Assembly: GCF_900110125.1 (NCBI RefSeq)
Contig: NZ_FOCN01000005.1
Span: 124,001-188,000 of the forward strand
Length of the DNA stretch: 64,000 nucleotides
From: Cryobacterium luteum
GTDB taxonomy: Bacteria; Actinomycetota; Actinomycetes; Actinomycetales; Microbacteriaceae
Direction: 5' to 3'
Numbering within the stretch: position 1 is the stretch's first letter; every line of letters starts with the position of its first letter. This document shows positions 36,444-45,148 of the stretch, one piece after another. Both the position numbers and the translations under genes were made by a program. The notes below the pieces were generated by a model. That model was not told the origin of the DNA. It saw only the letters and a program-made list of their open reading frames with translations, and made no database searches.

Positions 36444-39242
36444 TCACCCGCCCAGATCCGGCCCCGAGTTCAGTGCGCGGTTGACCTCGTCGATGAACGC
36501 TCTTCGATTGAAATTCTTCGTGCCGAGCACGCGCACGGGCTGGGTGGGATCACTGTCGACGGCCGCCAGTTCCTGCCGGGTGAGTTGCTTGCCAGTAACC
36601 ACGAGCACGGGAATGTGTTCGGTTTCCGGGTCACTCTGCAACGCCAGCACAACCTGGTACCCGCTGAACCCTTCCATCATGAGATTGAGCAGCACGAGGT
36701 CAGGGTGCAGCCGCTGTGCCATCTCGATCGCGTCGTTCTTGGTGAAGGCACGTTCTACCGCATACTCCGGCCGGGTTAGAAAACGTGCGATCACATCAAC
36801 CGTCTCGGGGTCGTCGTCGGCGACCAACACTCGTCGGGTGCGTCGGGCGTCTGGACTGAGACCGAGCACATCCAGCGACTGTTGCAGGGCTGCCCGGCTG
36901 ATCGGCTTTTCCAGCACGGCCGCCGCACCGTGGGTCAATGCCAGGCTCACATCGGTGTCCCCCGCGATGATAACGATCGGGACCGCCGCGAGATCCGAGA
37001 ACTCGTGCAACCGAAGCAGAAATCCCCAACCGTCCATCCCCGGCAAGCGGATGTCCAGGGTGATGAGACTGAGATGTTGGTGCGGGGCGAGGGCGAGACC
37101 CTCTTCTCCGCTGGGCGCGACGATGACGCGAAACCCCTCGGCTTCGAGCAGGAGCCGCAGAACTTCAGCGCTCTTGGCGTCGTCTTCGATGACGAGTGCC
37201 ACGTGTTTCTCCGAGCGTGCCTCATATCCCTGCTGCGGCTGGGACTTCACCGCGGTGGCGAGCGACTCGGTGACCGGCTGGCCGGCCCCGAGCGAAAATA
37301 CCTCGGCGCCGGGCGCGGTCGAATTTGGTTCCGTTTTTTTCTGAGCTACCGGCGCCGCTGCCGTGGCGGACGGGTGAAACGGATGCGGCTTCGGCCGGTT
37401 GGCAGCGGACGCCTGCGTCTCGATCGCGGCGGCCGCATCGCGATTCGTCTCCGACTTCTCCGAGCCCGGTGCTGACCAGACCGGTGCGCTCTGGTCGGTG
37501 CCGCCGAGTGGGAGCCACACAGCAAAACTTGCGCCCTCGCCCTCAGCACTGGCGACGGCAACCGTTCCTCCCTGGATTCCCACCATTTCCTTTACGGTTG
37601 CCAGACCCAGGCCGGTACCCTCGAAGCGGCGAGCCAGCGTGCTGTCGATCTGACTGAAGGCGAGGAACAGTTTCGACATGTTCTCGGACGAGATGCCCAT
37701 CCCGGTGTCGTCGACACGAATTTCGAGAAAGTCTGCGATGGTACTGGCCGGCAGTGGAAAATCGTGTACCGGCCAGACACCGGCAATTTTTCCCACTGCG
37801 CTGCGCGGCACACGCTTGGCGATCAGGGTGACCTGTCCCTGGTCGGGAGTGAACTTGACCGCGTTGGACAACAGGTTGTAGATGATCTGTTTGGTTTTTC
37901 GCCGGTCGAGCAGCGGCACCCCGAGGTCGTCGGCACCCTCGAAACGAAGCTGAATTCCATGGGCCGCAGCACCATCGCGCACGATCGAGAGGCTCTGCTC
38001 GAGCAGCGAGCGCACATCTACGGCCTCCAACTCGATGTCCATCATTCCCGCCTCAACCTTGGACAAGTCGAGAATGTCGTTGATCAGTGCCAGCAGATGG
38101 TGCCCGCTGGTGAAGATGTCACCGATGTATTCGCGCTGGGAGTCGCTCATGTCACCCATGAGCCCGTCCTTGAGCGCCTCGGAGAACCCGATGATCGCGT
38201 TCAGGGGCGTGCGCAATTCGTGAGACATCGTCGCCAGAAACTCGGTCTTCATGCGGCTGGCGTGCTCCAGCTCGATGTTGCTCTCTTTGAGCGCACGCTC
38301 GAACCGTTTGCGTTCCGTGACGTCTCGCGCTGACGCGAATACTCCCTGAACGACGCGGTCGCGATCGTAGAACGTGGCGGCGTTGTAGGAGACGTCGGTC
38401 TCCTCGCCGTTGAGAGCGCGCACCGTGAGCTCGTAGTCGTTGACTCTGCTCTCGGTGAGTGCCCGTCGAATGGCCGCGTCGGCGCGGACCGGGTCGGTGA
38501 AGAAGTTGCGGCAGGGCGCGCCGATGAGTTCGTCCCGGGTTCGACCGGTGAGTTCGATCATCTGCTGGTTGACGTCGGAGATGATGCCCATGGTGTCGGT
38601 GGTCATCAGCGCATCGATATTCGACTCGATCAGCGAGCGAGTGTAGAACTGCTGATCACGCAACCGTTGGTCGAGAACCGACTGGGCTACCTCCACCTGT
38701 TTGCGCGACGTGTTGTCGGTGCCGATCAGCAGGTAGCCGATGATCGCCTCGTTCTGGTCCCGCAGGGCGGTGACCGAGACGATGGCCGGAAACCGACTAC
38801 CGTCCTTGCGAATCTTGGTGAGTTCGTAGATATCCTCGATGCCGCGACTGGCCTTGAAAACGAGGGCTTCAAAACCGGGCTTGATCATGGTCCCGAACTC
38901 CAGACTCAGCTGGGCAGCCCGCAGCACGATCTCTTCCGAATCGTGGATCTCGGCCGGCGTGATCTTGTTCACCACCTCCTCCGCTGTGTAGCCGAGCATC
39001 CGCTGCGCGCCCACATTGAAAATCTGGATGACACCCTGGGCGTCGGTGGCAATACTCGAGAAATTCGCGCTGTTGAAGATCGCGTCCTGCAAACTCACCG
39101 TCTGCTGCAGCAGGTTTTGGGCCCGAATCGCCTCCTCCTCGATCTCGCTGTCTGTACCGGACGGGCTCTCGACCGTCACACTTCCTTCAGCGGTGTCGGG
39201 CGGCCGGGCAGGACTTCTTGGGATGTCGGTCATGGTCATCAC
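36444..39242 (-). CDS. Hybrid sensor histidine kinase (PAS-PAS-HisKA-HATPase-REC-REC)
   Basis: A 932-residue cytosolic multidomain kinase without transmembrane segments. Two PAS domains (about 55-180 and 200-315) precede a HisKA domain with phosphorylatable His 341 (MSHELRTPLN). HATPase motifs follow, NLLSNAVKFTPDQG near 456 and DDTGMGIS and EGTGLGLATV near 511-550. After a low-complexity linker rich in Ala, Pro and Ser (580-680) come two receivers. The first (681-790) has Asp 730 in LDIRLPGMDG and Lys 779. The second (about 804-925) has Asn 853 where the phosphoacceptor Asp should be (LLNLMMEGFSG) and so is probably not phosphorylated. The 297 bases upstream hold no gene I can support. Confidence 0.92.
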   Translation of the reverse strand: MMTMTDIPRSPARPPDTAEGSVTVESPSGTDSEIEEEAIRAQNLLQQTVSLQDAIFNSANFSSIATDAQGVIQIFNVGAQRMLGYTAEEVVNKITPAEIHDSEEIVLRAAQLSLEFGTMIKPGFEALVFKASRGIEDIYELTKIRKDGSRFPAIVSVTALRDQNEAIIGYLLIGTDNTSRKQVEVAQSVLDQRLRDQQFYTRSLIESNIDALMTTDTMGIISDVNQQMIELTGRTRDELIGAPCRNFFTDPVRADAAIRRALTESRVNDYELTVRALNGEETDVSYNAATFYDRDRVVQGVFASARDVTERKRFERALKESNIELEHASRMKTEFLATMSHELRTPLNAIIGFSEALKDGLMGDMSDSQREYIGDIFTSGHHLLALINDILDLSKVEAGMMDIELEAVDVRSLLEQSLSIVRDGAAAHGIQLRFEGADDLGVPLLDRRKTKQIIYNLLSNAVKFTPDQGQVTLIAKRVPRSAVGKIAGVWPVHDFPLPASTIADFLEIRVDDTGMGISSENMSKLFLAFSQIDSTLARRFEGTGLGLATVKEMVGIQGGTVAVASAEGEGASFAVWLPLGGTDQSAPVWSAPGSEKSETNRDAAAAIETQASAANRPKPHPFHPSATAAAPVAQKKTEPNSTAPGAEVFSLGAGQPVTESLATAVKSQPQQGYEARSEKHVALVIEDDAKSAEVLRLLLEAEGFRVIVAPSGEEGLALAPHQHLSLITLDIRLPGMDGWGFLLRLHEFSDLAAVPIVIIAGDTDVSLALTHGAAAVLEKPISRAALQQSLDVLGLSPDARRTRRVLVADDDPETVDVIARFLTRPEYAVERAFTKNDAIEMAQRLHPDLVLLNLMMEGFSGYQVVLALQSDPETEHIPVLVVTGKQLTRQELAAVDSDPTQPVRVLGTKNFNRRAFIDEVNRALNSGPDLGG

Positions 39243-39539
39243 GCCTTTCGTGATCTATCGAGTGCGTTGTGAGCGTGAGGTACAGAGAACGCGTCACGAT
39301 AAGGCAGAAGAGGCACGCGGTCGGCAACTTCGCCTCGCTGGATTGCCGCGAGTCGACCGGGGGGAATTTCCCTCACTTAAATCTATATCACGAATGCGGT
39401 CGAATCACCCCTATTTGGGGGTCGTCAAGATCGAAGCTCCGGGGGCGTTTCCTTCCACGATGGTGACATCCGAAACGGCGGTGTCGACGAGGCTGTCGGT
39501 TGCCACCAAATGTCGTTCTGTGCGCTGAGAAGGTAAGCG

Positions 39540-39953
39540 TCACCCAGGGTGGATCGCAAGAAACGCCAGCGTTCGGTGCCGGAGCAGTGCGGCCGCAGCA
39601 GCGTCGTACGACGGCAGCGAGCTGTCGGCGAAATAGTGTGGGTCACCGGGATAGAGAAAAAGTTCAGCCGTCGTCGTCGATTCGACGAGCGCGCGGGCGG
39701 CATCGAGGTCACCCTCACCGGCAAAGATTGGGTCGGCGTCCATGCCGTGCACCTGCATGGGAACACCATCCGGCCAGGCAGAGCCGAACTCGGAGACCGG
39801 GACGCAGGAGTAAAACAGTCGGGCACCTTGTGCGCCGGCTCGGGCCTGCGCGAGCTTTTGTGCGGGGAGTACACCGAGGGAGAAACCCGCGTAGACCAGT
39901 TCCGCCCTAGGGAAAGGTCGAAGGTCGAAGGTCGAACTAGTGTGAAAGGTCAC
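39540..39953 (-). pseudogene. Dienelactone hydrolase family gene, 5'-truncated
   Basis: The reading VYAGFSLGVLPAQKLAQARA contains the nucleophile elbow GFSLG. It is followed by the Asp region (QVHGMDADPIF) and the His region (LYPGDPHYFADSSLPSYD) of dienelactone hydrolases. The usual first 80-90 residues before the elbow are absent. The codons in front (MTFHTSSTFDLRPFPRAE) are not homologous to them, and 15 bases upstream the strand is occupied by another truncated gene. It is probably a non-functional remnant. Confidence 0.65.
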
Positions 39954-39967
39954 ACCGGGAGGTATTC

Positions 39968-40030
39968 ATGGCCGAGCTCCAGCCCATCCAGCCGTGCCTA
40001 TGGTTCGACGCCTCCGCTCGCGAGGCGATG
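39968..40030 (+). pseudogene. N-terminal remnant of a PhnB-like VOC-family gene
   Basis: After a good ribosome-binding site (GGGAGG at 39957-39962) the frame reads MAELQPIQPCLWFDASAREAM. This matches the first 20 or so residues of PhnB/YjdN-type glyoxalase-fold proteins (ITPCLWFDxxAEEA). Beyond residue 21 the similarity ends abruptly although the frame stays open. It appears to be the 5' end of a deleted gene, abutting the truncated hydrolase. Confidence 0.5.
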
Positions 40031-40141
40031 CAGGTTCAGACCGCTGCGAGACCGTTCGGGCCCGAGCACCCCGAGCCGTGCGGGCCCCGGCACCGGGCGT
40101 CATTGCGTGCTCGCAGTGCTCTGCACAGCCCGCCCCACGGT

Positions 40142-41026
40142 TTAGGGCTCCAGATTACGGAATTGGAATTGCAGTCGAACCGAGCCGTCGAGCGGCAGCA
40201 CGAGAGTCGTATTGTGGTTATCCCAGGCGTTGGGGATGAGAAACATACGATCATCACCGACGATGAGCAGTCGCAGCCCCCAATAGCGGAAGCGAAAGGT
40301 CTCGTCGGCCAATGCGGGCAGCGCGGTTTCGCTCACCCGCGCCTCGTCCGGGAGGAAGAGCCGCTGCTCGGTGTCGACAATGACGCTGGGAAGGTTGTCG
40401 GGGGCCCGCGCCTGCTGCTGGGCGAGACCCAGGCCCGACCACTGTGCGACGGTGGCTGTCGCCCAGAACACGCAGGCGGCGACCGCAGCCCAGAGCAGCA
40501 CGACGACGCCCGTCGGCGGGCGGTGACCCACACCGGTTTCGCGGGCCAGGAATCGCACCGTCCCCACGCAGTATGCGGCGATCGCACCGCCCAGGGCCAC
40601 GATGAGCGGGGTGACGAGCGGGTAGTAGTCCCATTCAGCCAGGAGCGGATAGGCGAAGAGCAAGATGAGACCCACTGCCAGGATGCCCAGGCCGACGACA
40701 ACCCCGCGTCTCCCCGCAACCGCGAAGCCGGATCGGCTCGAGCGGCGACGAATCTGAGCGTGCCAGGCGATCAGGGCTGCACCGACGAGCGCGAACACGA
40801 GGAGCGGAACCAGGAGAGGCTGCGGACTGCGCATCACGTAGTCCTGGGTGTTCAGGCCGATGACGTCGACATCGATGCCGAAGTAGTCGTACTGGGCCCG
40901 GGATGAGACATAACCGAAATAGAAGAGCAGGGCGCCGAGAAGTGTCGCCGGAGCGATGATGCTGCCGAGCACGTTCAGCCCGCGTTCGAACCGTGCAGCG
41001 TTCTCTCTCTCCCCCGGTTCGGACAT
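40142..41026 (-). CDS. Membrane protein of unknown function
   Basis: A 294-residue protein with about five hydrophobic segments (near 22-42, 72-92, 108-128, 138-158 and 175-195). A C-terminal hydrophilic domain of about 90 residues carries DTEQRLFLPDEARVSE and LLIVGDDRMFLIP. It starts one base into the stop of the lipoprotein gene (TGATG), so the two probably form a translational pair and may act together in the envelope. I recognise no family. Confidence 0.75.
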   Translation of the reverse strand: MSEPGERENAARFERGLNVLGSIIAPATLLGALLFYFGYVSSRAQYDYFGIDVDVIGLNTQDYVMRSPQPLLVPLLVFALVGAALIAWHAQIRRRSSRSGFAVAGRRGVVVGLGILAVGLILLFAYPLLAEWDYYPLVTPLIVALGGAIAAYCVGTVRFLARETGVGHRPPTGVVVLLWAAVAACVFWATATVAQWSGLGLAQQQARAPDNLPSVIVDTEQRLFLPDEARVSETALPALADETFRFRYWGLRLLIVGDDRMFLIPNAWDNHNTTLVLPLDGSVRLQFQFRNLEP

Positions 41027-41700
41027 CAGGCCGGTCCGCTCGTCGTCACTCCCAAGCCCTCATCCGCGGGCGGTGTATCGGAGGGGGTGTTCGCGGGAGG
41101 CGTGTCGAGGGGGATGCTGAGATTGCTTTCAGTGAATACTGCAGACAGGAATTTTGCGCAGTCCAGTGACTCACCGTCGCTGCAGGTGACCTCACCGGTG
41201 AGGCTCACGTTCAGCGGCGCATCGGGTGGACTGGGCTGATTGCCGGTCGGCACGATCGCCAGATCACAGGTCTGGTCGGCGATGTCGAAGACGAACTCGA
41301 TGCACGGCGGTTTCTCGCCGCTGCAGCCCGAATCGGCGAGCGCGTAGACGTCGTCCGTGAACCTGGCACCGCTGATCCAGATCTGCACATTCTCCGGTAT
41401 TTTGGCATTGTCTTGTTCGACGATCCAGTTCACCGTCACGCAGTTGTCGGCGAGGGTATTTTCGTCGAAACTCACGTTGCCGCCGATCGGGAGCTGCGGG
41501 AGACCGACCGATATTGCGCCTCCGCCGGTGTCGGGAGGCGGCGCAGGCAGCGACGTGCTCGGCCCCGAGGAGCTGGGGGCGTTCGGGGGCGTCTCAGGCT
41601 GCGGGGGCTCTGCGACGGCACAACCCGCCAGGGCAGCCCCCACGAGAGTGATCTCGACGAGAACAACGCCGATGACTGCAAGTCCTCGCCGTGCGTGCAT
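41026..41700 (-). CDS. Lipoprotein of unknown function
   Basis: A 224-residue protein with a signal peptide MHARRGLAVIGVVLVEITL and lipobox LAGC (Cys about residue 26), then a Pro/Ser/Thr-rich linker and a domain with several cysteines (DNCVTVNW, DSGCSGEKPPCIEF, DQTCDLAI, VTCSDGESLDCAKF) that may form disulfides. The Pro/Asp/Thr C-terminal tail contains a repeated DTPPA. The ATG at 41700 has GGGAGG 6 bases before it, and the frame upstream is not supported. It overlaps the membrane protein gene by one base. Family unknown. Confidence 0.75.
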   Translation of the reverse strand: MHARRGLAVIGVVLVEITLVGAALAGCAVAEPPQPETPPNAPSSSGPSTSLPAPPPDTGGGAISVGLPQLPIGGNVSFDENTLADNCVTVNWIVEQDNAKIPENVQIWISGARFTDDVYALADSGCSGEKPPCIEFVFDIADQTCDLAIVPTGNQPSPPDAPLNVSLTGEVTCSDGESLDCAKFLSAVFTESNLSIPLDTPPANTPSDTPPADEGLGVTTSGPA

Positions 41701-42099
41701 GACAACCTCCCGGTGGAGGGTGACGACGAAGCGATGCGAATGTCGGTCGCGTTCGCTCCGGAACGCCACTGATGCCTTGAGTATCCCGCGAGTCGGGCGT
41801 GCCGGCAATACTCTGACACTATTTGGCAGACCGCAGCGTTGGTCGATAACGAGCGCCGAGTTTGCCCCGCGGAGTTCGCGCACCCCGGGTGGTCATCGCC
41901 GGCGCGAGTGCACAGCATGATGCCACAGGGTTCGATATCGCGAACCGGAATGAACTCGACATCCGCTCCCGCGTAGTACGACGCAATTGAAGTGACTGCA
42001 GTCTTCACTTTTAGCGGATCGAGGTGCCCCGTCTCTGCCCTGGACCGCGCCACGGCGGATCCGATCGGCAGGAGCGAGGCTTGCGCCTCGCAGCACGGG
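41701..42099. other. Intergenic region without a supported gene
   Basis: It contains the promoter and ribosome-binding site of the lipoprotein gene at its left end. A minus-strand frame is open across it (reading, for example, RDIEPCGIMLCTRAGDD), but it has no start signal, matches no family I know and runs on inside the lipoprotein gene. It could be decayed coding sequence. Confidence 0.4.
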
Positions 42100-42663
42100 C
42101 TAACGAGCCACGCGGTGCCGGAGGTAGACGATTCCCGACTTGAAGGCACGGGTTTCGATGAGTTCGAGATCGACTCGGCGCTCGTGCCGGGGGAAGAACG
42201 GGATGCCGCCGCCGACCAGTACCGGGTAAACCATCACCTGGTATTCATCGATGAGACCCAGAGCGGATGCCTCGGCGGCGAGAGTCGCGCCGCCAATGGC
42301 GATGTTGCCTTCCCCCGGCTCGGCGCGCAACCGTTCGATCTCATCCGCGACGCCGCCGGTGGCCAGGCGGGCGTTGCCCTGCACAGCCGAGAGCGTGGTG
42401 GAGAACACCACCTTGGGGAGCGGATTCCAGAGCTCGGTCCACTCGAGGTCGGCAGCGTCGAGCGAGCTTTCCTGGTCAGCGCTCTCCCAGTACAGCATCG
42501 TCTCGTACAGCCGTCGACCCAACAGGTGAACGCCGACGGTTCGAATATCGTCGATCCAGAAACGAAAAACCTCGTCGTCGGGTGCCGTCCAGTCGAACGT
42601 GCCATCCGGCCCGACGATGTATCCGTCCAGGGACATGCCCATGGAATACGTCACCTTGCGCAT
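42100..42663 (-). CDS. Dihydrofolate-reductase-like protein (RibD C-terminal family)
   Basis: A 187-residue reductase of the DHFR/RibD_C fold, common as a stand-alone gene in actinobacteria. The start at 42663 gives MRKVTYSMGMSLDGYIVGPDG. The NADPH-binding segment HLLGRRLYETMLYWE and the later VGGGIPFF are typical. The longer upstream frame overlaps the regulator gene and is not supported. Substrate unknown; a role in folate metabolism should not be assumed. Confidence 0.85.
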   Translation of the reverse strand: MRKVTYSMGMSLDGYIVGPDGTFDWTAPDDEVFRFWIDDIRTVGVHLLGRRLYETMLYWESADQESSLDAADLEWTELWNPLPKVVFSTTLSAVQGNARLATGGVADEIERLRAEPGEGNIAIGGATLAAEASALGLIDEYQVMVYPVLVGGGIPFFPRHERRVDLELIETRAFKSGIVYLRHRVAR

Positions 42664-42733
42664 GAGAAACCCTCCGTGGTATCGCGTTCGAGAATACGCC
42701 GGACGCCGCGGACTTTGGTGGAACTTGCAGCGG

Positions 42734-43660
42734 TCAGCGTTGCCGTGTGTCGCGATACTCGGCGACGCTGTAATCCTCCTTGAGGATCTGCAAGTGAATC
42801 CACGTCGAGATGCCAACGACCGTTGGCTCGCGTCGAAGTACCTCCACAAAGTCATTAGCGTCGCGTAAAGTAACGAAAACTGCCGTTGCGATGATGCCGA
42901 AATCACCCGTCGTCGTGGCAATGAATTCCACACCGAGTTTGCTCAATACTTCTACGCAGGGGCCGCTTACGCCCTTGTGTCGTACGCCCAGACCGAGTGC
43001 GATCGTGTGCGCACGGCCAAAATTCCGGTTCGGCACTGCAACCACTCGGATGATTTCGCCATCAATCAGCCGCGTCATTCGGTGACGTGCGGAGCTTTCA
43101 GGCAGACGCAGGGCCTCAGCGAGCACCCGAACGGGAGCTCGACCATCTCGTTCGAGCGCTTCGATCAGGCGCATATCAGTCTCGTCGAGAGAGAACTCAT
43201 CCTCGGCCTGAAGTGTCGGTGCATAGATATTATGGACGATGCTGTCGTACCGATGCACCTGGATTGAAAGCACCTCATCGTGTTCTCGGATCGCAGCAAG
43301 CAACTCGACCAATTCCGCCTCGAAGCGACAGCGCATCTGAACGCACAGGCCCGCATCGCCTGTCGTTGTGGAAACATAGGTCGTCAACGACGACCCGACC
43401 ATTTCTTCGTAGAGAGCACTAGCGTCACCACGAAGGACCACGTGCAGGTGGCCCTCGACGTGGAAACCGAACATGCGCGGATTTGCACTGGCCGTGAATC
43501 GTAGTTGACCGCTGTCAACCACAGATTTCACGATTTCAGAAACGTGATTTCGAGTGAGATCGAGTGCTTCTGCGATGGATGAGTATGAAGCGCGCCCATC
43601 CCGTCGCAGGTAGTCAATGACGTGATCTTCGTCAATTGAAAATCCGGATTTGTCCGACAC
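42734..43660 (-). CDS. Lrp/AsnC-type regulator with two tandem Lrp units
   Basis: A 308-residue regulator. The first half has an HTH (IDYLRRDGRASYSSIAEALDLTRNHVSEIVK, residues about 15-45) and an Lrp ligand domain. The second half repeats the plan with the HTH at about 155-185 (LIEALERDGRAPVRVLAEALRLPESSARHRM) and a second ligand domain containing VEFIATTTGDFGI. It starts with GTG at 43660. It is divergent from two amine oxidase genes and carries a TTTACGTAAA palindrome 19 bases upstream. It most likely senses an amine or amino acid and controls the adjacent oxidases and perhaps the potDBCA genes. Confidence 0.88.
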   Translation of the reverse strand: MSDKSGFSIDEDHVIDYLRRDGRASYSSIAEALDLTRNHVSEIVKSVVDSGQLRFTASANPRMFGFHVEGHLHVVLRGDASALYEEMVGSSLTTYVSTTTGDAGLCVQMRCRFEAELVELLAAIREHDEVLSIQVHRYDSIVHNIYAPTLQAEDEFSLDETDMRLIEALERDGRAPVRVLAEALRLPESSARHRMTRLIDGEIIRVVAVPNRNFGRAHTIALGLGVRHKGVSGPCVEVLSKLGVEFIATTTGDFGIIATAVFVTLRDANDFVEVLRREPTVVGISTWIHLQILKEDYSVAEYRDTRQR

Positions 43661-43678
43661 TCGTCACCTCGTCTCAAG

Positions 43679-43688
43679 TTTACGTAAA
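43679..43688. promoter_or_regulatory. Palindrome upstream of the Lrp-type regulator
   Basis: TTTACGTAAA is a perfect 10-bp palindrome in the 246-base divergent region between the regulator and the first amine oxidase. The region is distinctly AT-rich, as Lrp targets often are. It is a candidate autoregulatory site. Confidence 0.4.
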
Positions 43689-43906
43689 GGGATTCACGCC
43701 AGACGCACTAACAAATCCGTCTTAAGGTATGCCTATTATGGGGAAATTGTACGTATTGGTTCCGATTTTGGCTATGCTTCATCATATTATCGGCCATATA
43801 AGTCCAATACTGACTATCTGGCATTCAGGTCCAGGAAACACCAACGATGGGGTTGGTCGTCGCTCAGTTCACTCGCTGCGCCTCGTGCCGCTCACTGAGG
43901 AGAACC

Positions 43907-45148
43907 GTGAAGGTCATTATTGTCGGCGCAGGCCTCGCGGGTTTGACGGCTGCTTGGAAGCTGCGTCAACTGGGTCATGAGCCCGTCGTTCTTGAGGCTC
44001 GCAGCAGAGTCGGTGGGCGTACGTGGTCAGAGAAACTCGGCAACGGTCAAGTCACTGAGCGCGGGGGTGAGTATATCTTTCCAACGGAGTTCGCCATTCG
44101 TGGATTGTCCGCAGAAGTCAAAGTCCCGATACTCACGCACAATGTCCGGTACGCACGACGAACGGTGAGTGGTTCGCATTTGAGCCCCAGCGAGCTGACC
44201 GAAGTTACTCTGCGCCTCACCAACACGCTCAAACAGATGCTTGCAGACGGCATGCATCGAGTCTCCGTGGACGCAGTTTTCCGGGCCACAATGGGGTCCA
44301 ATTTTCATACCCACGCGGCGTATCGGCGAATGGCAACGTCGCTGGCCGGTGATCCTGACCTGATCAGCGCGGAAGCTGCCCTACTGCATGAGTCCTCCGC
44401 CGACGGCGGTTACGTCGAGGACGCTGGCAGATTCCTGTGGGGCAACCAGTCGCTTGCCAACGAGCTCGCCCGCATGCTTGGTGCGGCCATACGGCTGGAG
44501 TCCCCCATCACGGCGATCGAACAATCCCCAACGGGCGTTCAGGTGACCCTGCACGATGGAAGTTCGGTCGATGGGGACTCCGCAGTGCTTGCAGTGCCGC
44601 TACCAATTTTGCGTACTTTGCATCTTGGGTTCGAGCTCCCGGCCTCACAACGCGCTGCACTTGACCACCGCTCCATGGGCACGGCTGCAAAGCTCGGCGT
44701 TCCCCTGTCTCATGTTGATAGTGACGTTGCGCTCCAGAGCGCCCACCATGCCTGGTGGTCGTGGCGTTCTATGTCGATAGACGGCGAAAATCGTGTGCCG
44801 GCGCTCTCGTGCTTTGCGGGAGGAGGCGGTACCCTCGCCGCACTTGATACGGCGAACGGCCCCCAGCGCTGGGTCGCAGAACTGAAAAAAATGCGTCCCG
44901 AATTAGTCATTGACGGGGATGTCCTGCTCACTGACTGGACAAACGACGAGTGGACTCTGGGGTCATACTCGGCTCCGTCTCTCGATTGGACAGAAGAAGA
45001 CACCTCCGCGTTCGACTCGGCGGCGGGGCTCGTCGCAATCGCGGGTGAGCATACTGGCCTGCAGCAGTCCCTGAATGGTGCCGTCGTGTCCGGCTATCGA
45101 GCAGCCAAAGCGATTTCCGATCGAGCTCACGAACGTCAAACTCAATAA
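43907..45148 (+). CDS. Flavin-dependent amine oxidase (first of two)
   Basis: A 413-residue FAD oxidoreductase of the monoamine oxidase family. The GTG at 43907 has GAGGAG 5 bases upstream and starts VKVIIVGAGLAGLTAAWKL, the FAD-binding Rossmann motif. EARSRVGGRTWS follows and binds the flavin. The C-terminal FAD segment is GEHTGLQQSLNGAVVSGYRAA; the residue before the GA pair is Asn where most family members have an acidic residue. It would oxidise an amine to an imine or aldehyde with release of hydrogen peroxide. The stop overlaps the next start by one base, so both oxidases are co-translated. Confidence 0.88.
   Translation: MKVIIVGAGLAGLTAAWKLRQLGHEPVVLEARSRVGGRTWSEKLGNGQVTERGGEYIFPTEFAIRGLSAEVKVPILTHNVRYARRTVSGSHLSPSELTEVTLRLTNTLKQMLADGMHRVSVDAVFRATMGSNFHTHAAYRRMATSLAGDPDLISAEAALLHESSADGGYVEDAGRFLWGNQSLANELARMLGAAIRLESPITAIEQSPTGVQVTLHDGSSVDGDSAVLAVPLPILRTLHLGFELPASQRAALDHRSMGTAAKLGVPLSHVDSDVALQSAHHAWWSWRSMSIDGENRVPALSCFAGGGGTLAALDTANGPQRWVAELKKMRPELVIDGDVLLTDWTNDEWTLGSYSAPSLDWTEEDTSAFDSAAGLVAIAGEHTGLQQSLNGAVVSGYRAAKAISDRAHERQTQ

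Noticed and set aside
41472..42149. 225-codon minus-strand frame between the DHFR-like gene and the lipoprotein
   Set aside because: Overlaps the lipoprotein in another frame, lacks a ribosome-binding site and shows no family resemblance; noted only as possible decayed sequence.
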